This document shows positions 63,974 through 64,000 of a stretch of 64,000 nt of DNA, one piece after another (position 1 is the stretch's first letter; each line of letters starts with the position of its first letter). The position numbers were made by a program, and so were the translations under genes. A model generated the notes under the pieces. The model saw nothing but the letters and a program-made list of their open reading frames with translations. It ran no database searches and had not been told where the DNA came from. This DNA comes from Balneatrix alpica DSM 16621 (GTDB lineage Bacteria; Pseudomonadota; Gammaproteobacteria; Pseudomonadales; Balneatricaceae), in assembly GCF_000619885.1 (NCBI RefSeq), contig NZ_JHUZ01000014.1, forward strand, positions 124,001 through 188,000, read 5' to 3'.

Positions 63974-64000
63974 GTGCCACTCCTATTGTTGTTTTGGCTC

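Overview
The window is a dense, unbroken piece of a gammaproteobacterial chromosome, moderately GC-rich, with protein-level signs of a free-living aquatic member of the Oceanospirillales/Pseudomonadales (Arg-type EfpL, SodB, cytochrome c5, clade I nos operon, SrkA, GalU/WaaA, many c-di-GMP proteins). I could not fix the genus. I saw no insertion sequence, prophage, integrase or CRISPR array. About 55 protein genes and one tRNA are supported.

Layout. 1-5 kb: the 5' part of an ABC-F ATPase (yheS-like) whose start codon overlaps that of a divergent TIGR02444-family gene, then a DMT exporter, a PAS-GGEEF diguanylate cyclase and an AraC regulator. 4.7-9 kb: housekeeping genes (efpL, sodB, trxB, cytochrome c5, tRNA-Arg(CCG)) followed by a run of tiny hairpins. 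9.2-14 kb: a three-gene Gld-like ABC system (ATPase, fused GldF-GldG permease, DUF4340 protein). 14-16 kb: an SbtA-type bicarbonate transporter divergent from a LysR regulator. 16-22 kb: a FIST sensor coupled to a PAS-PAS-GGDEF-EAL protein, then a PTS EIIC-EAL fusion.

21.8-29.7 kb is a complete nosRZDFYL operon for N2O respiration, headed by a perfect FNR/DNR box placed exactly for class II activation. 29.7-36 kb holds an Lrp regulator with an exporter, an MHYT-GGDEF-EAL protein, and a nitroreductase plus Old Yellow Enzyme unit divergent from a TetR (NemR-like) gene with four 16-bp operator-like boxes between them. 36.2-39.1 kb is a zinc-starvation unit: folE2 divergent from a COG0523 GTPase (zigA-like) and a DUF1826 gene, sharing one Zur-like palindrome.

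39-50 kb: a LysE exporter with its Lrp regulator, pepD, a histidine kinase/response regulator/PAS-GGDEF-EAL cassette, an M32 carboxypeptidase and an NlpC/P60 lipoprotein. 50-54 kb: an SpeE-like protein and envelope-sugar genes (UDP-glucuronate epimerase, waaA, galU). 54.2-58 kb: a tightly coupled four-gene unit (REC-TPR regulator, minimal histidine kinase, P-loop ATPase, MscS channel) that I do not recognise as a described system and consider the best candidate for novelty. 58-64 kb: membrane protein, MOSC protein, solute-binding protein, GNAT, srkA and scoAB.

Five c-di-GMP genes lie between 2.8 and 44.3 kb. Three carry GGDEF+EAL, one only GGEEF and one only EAL. Together with two phosphorelay units this makes the region unusually rich in signalling. 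Starts were moved from the longest ORF to a codon with a good ribosome binding site wherever the sequence supported it; each case is stated.
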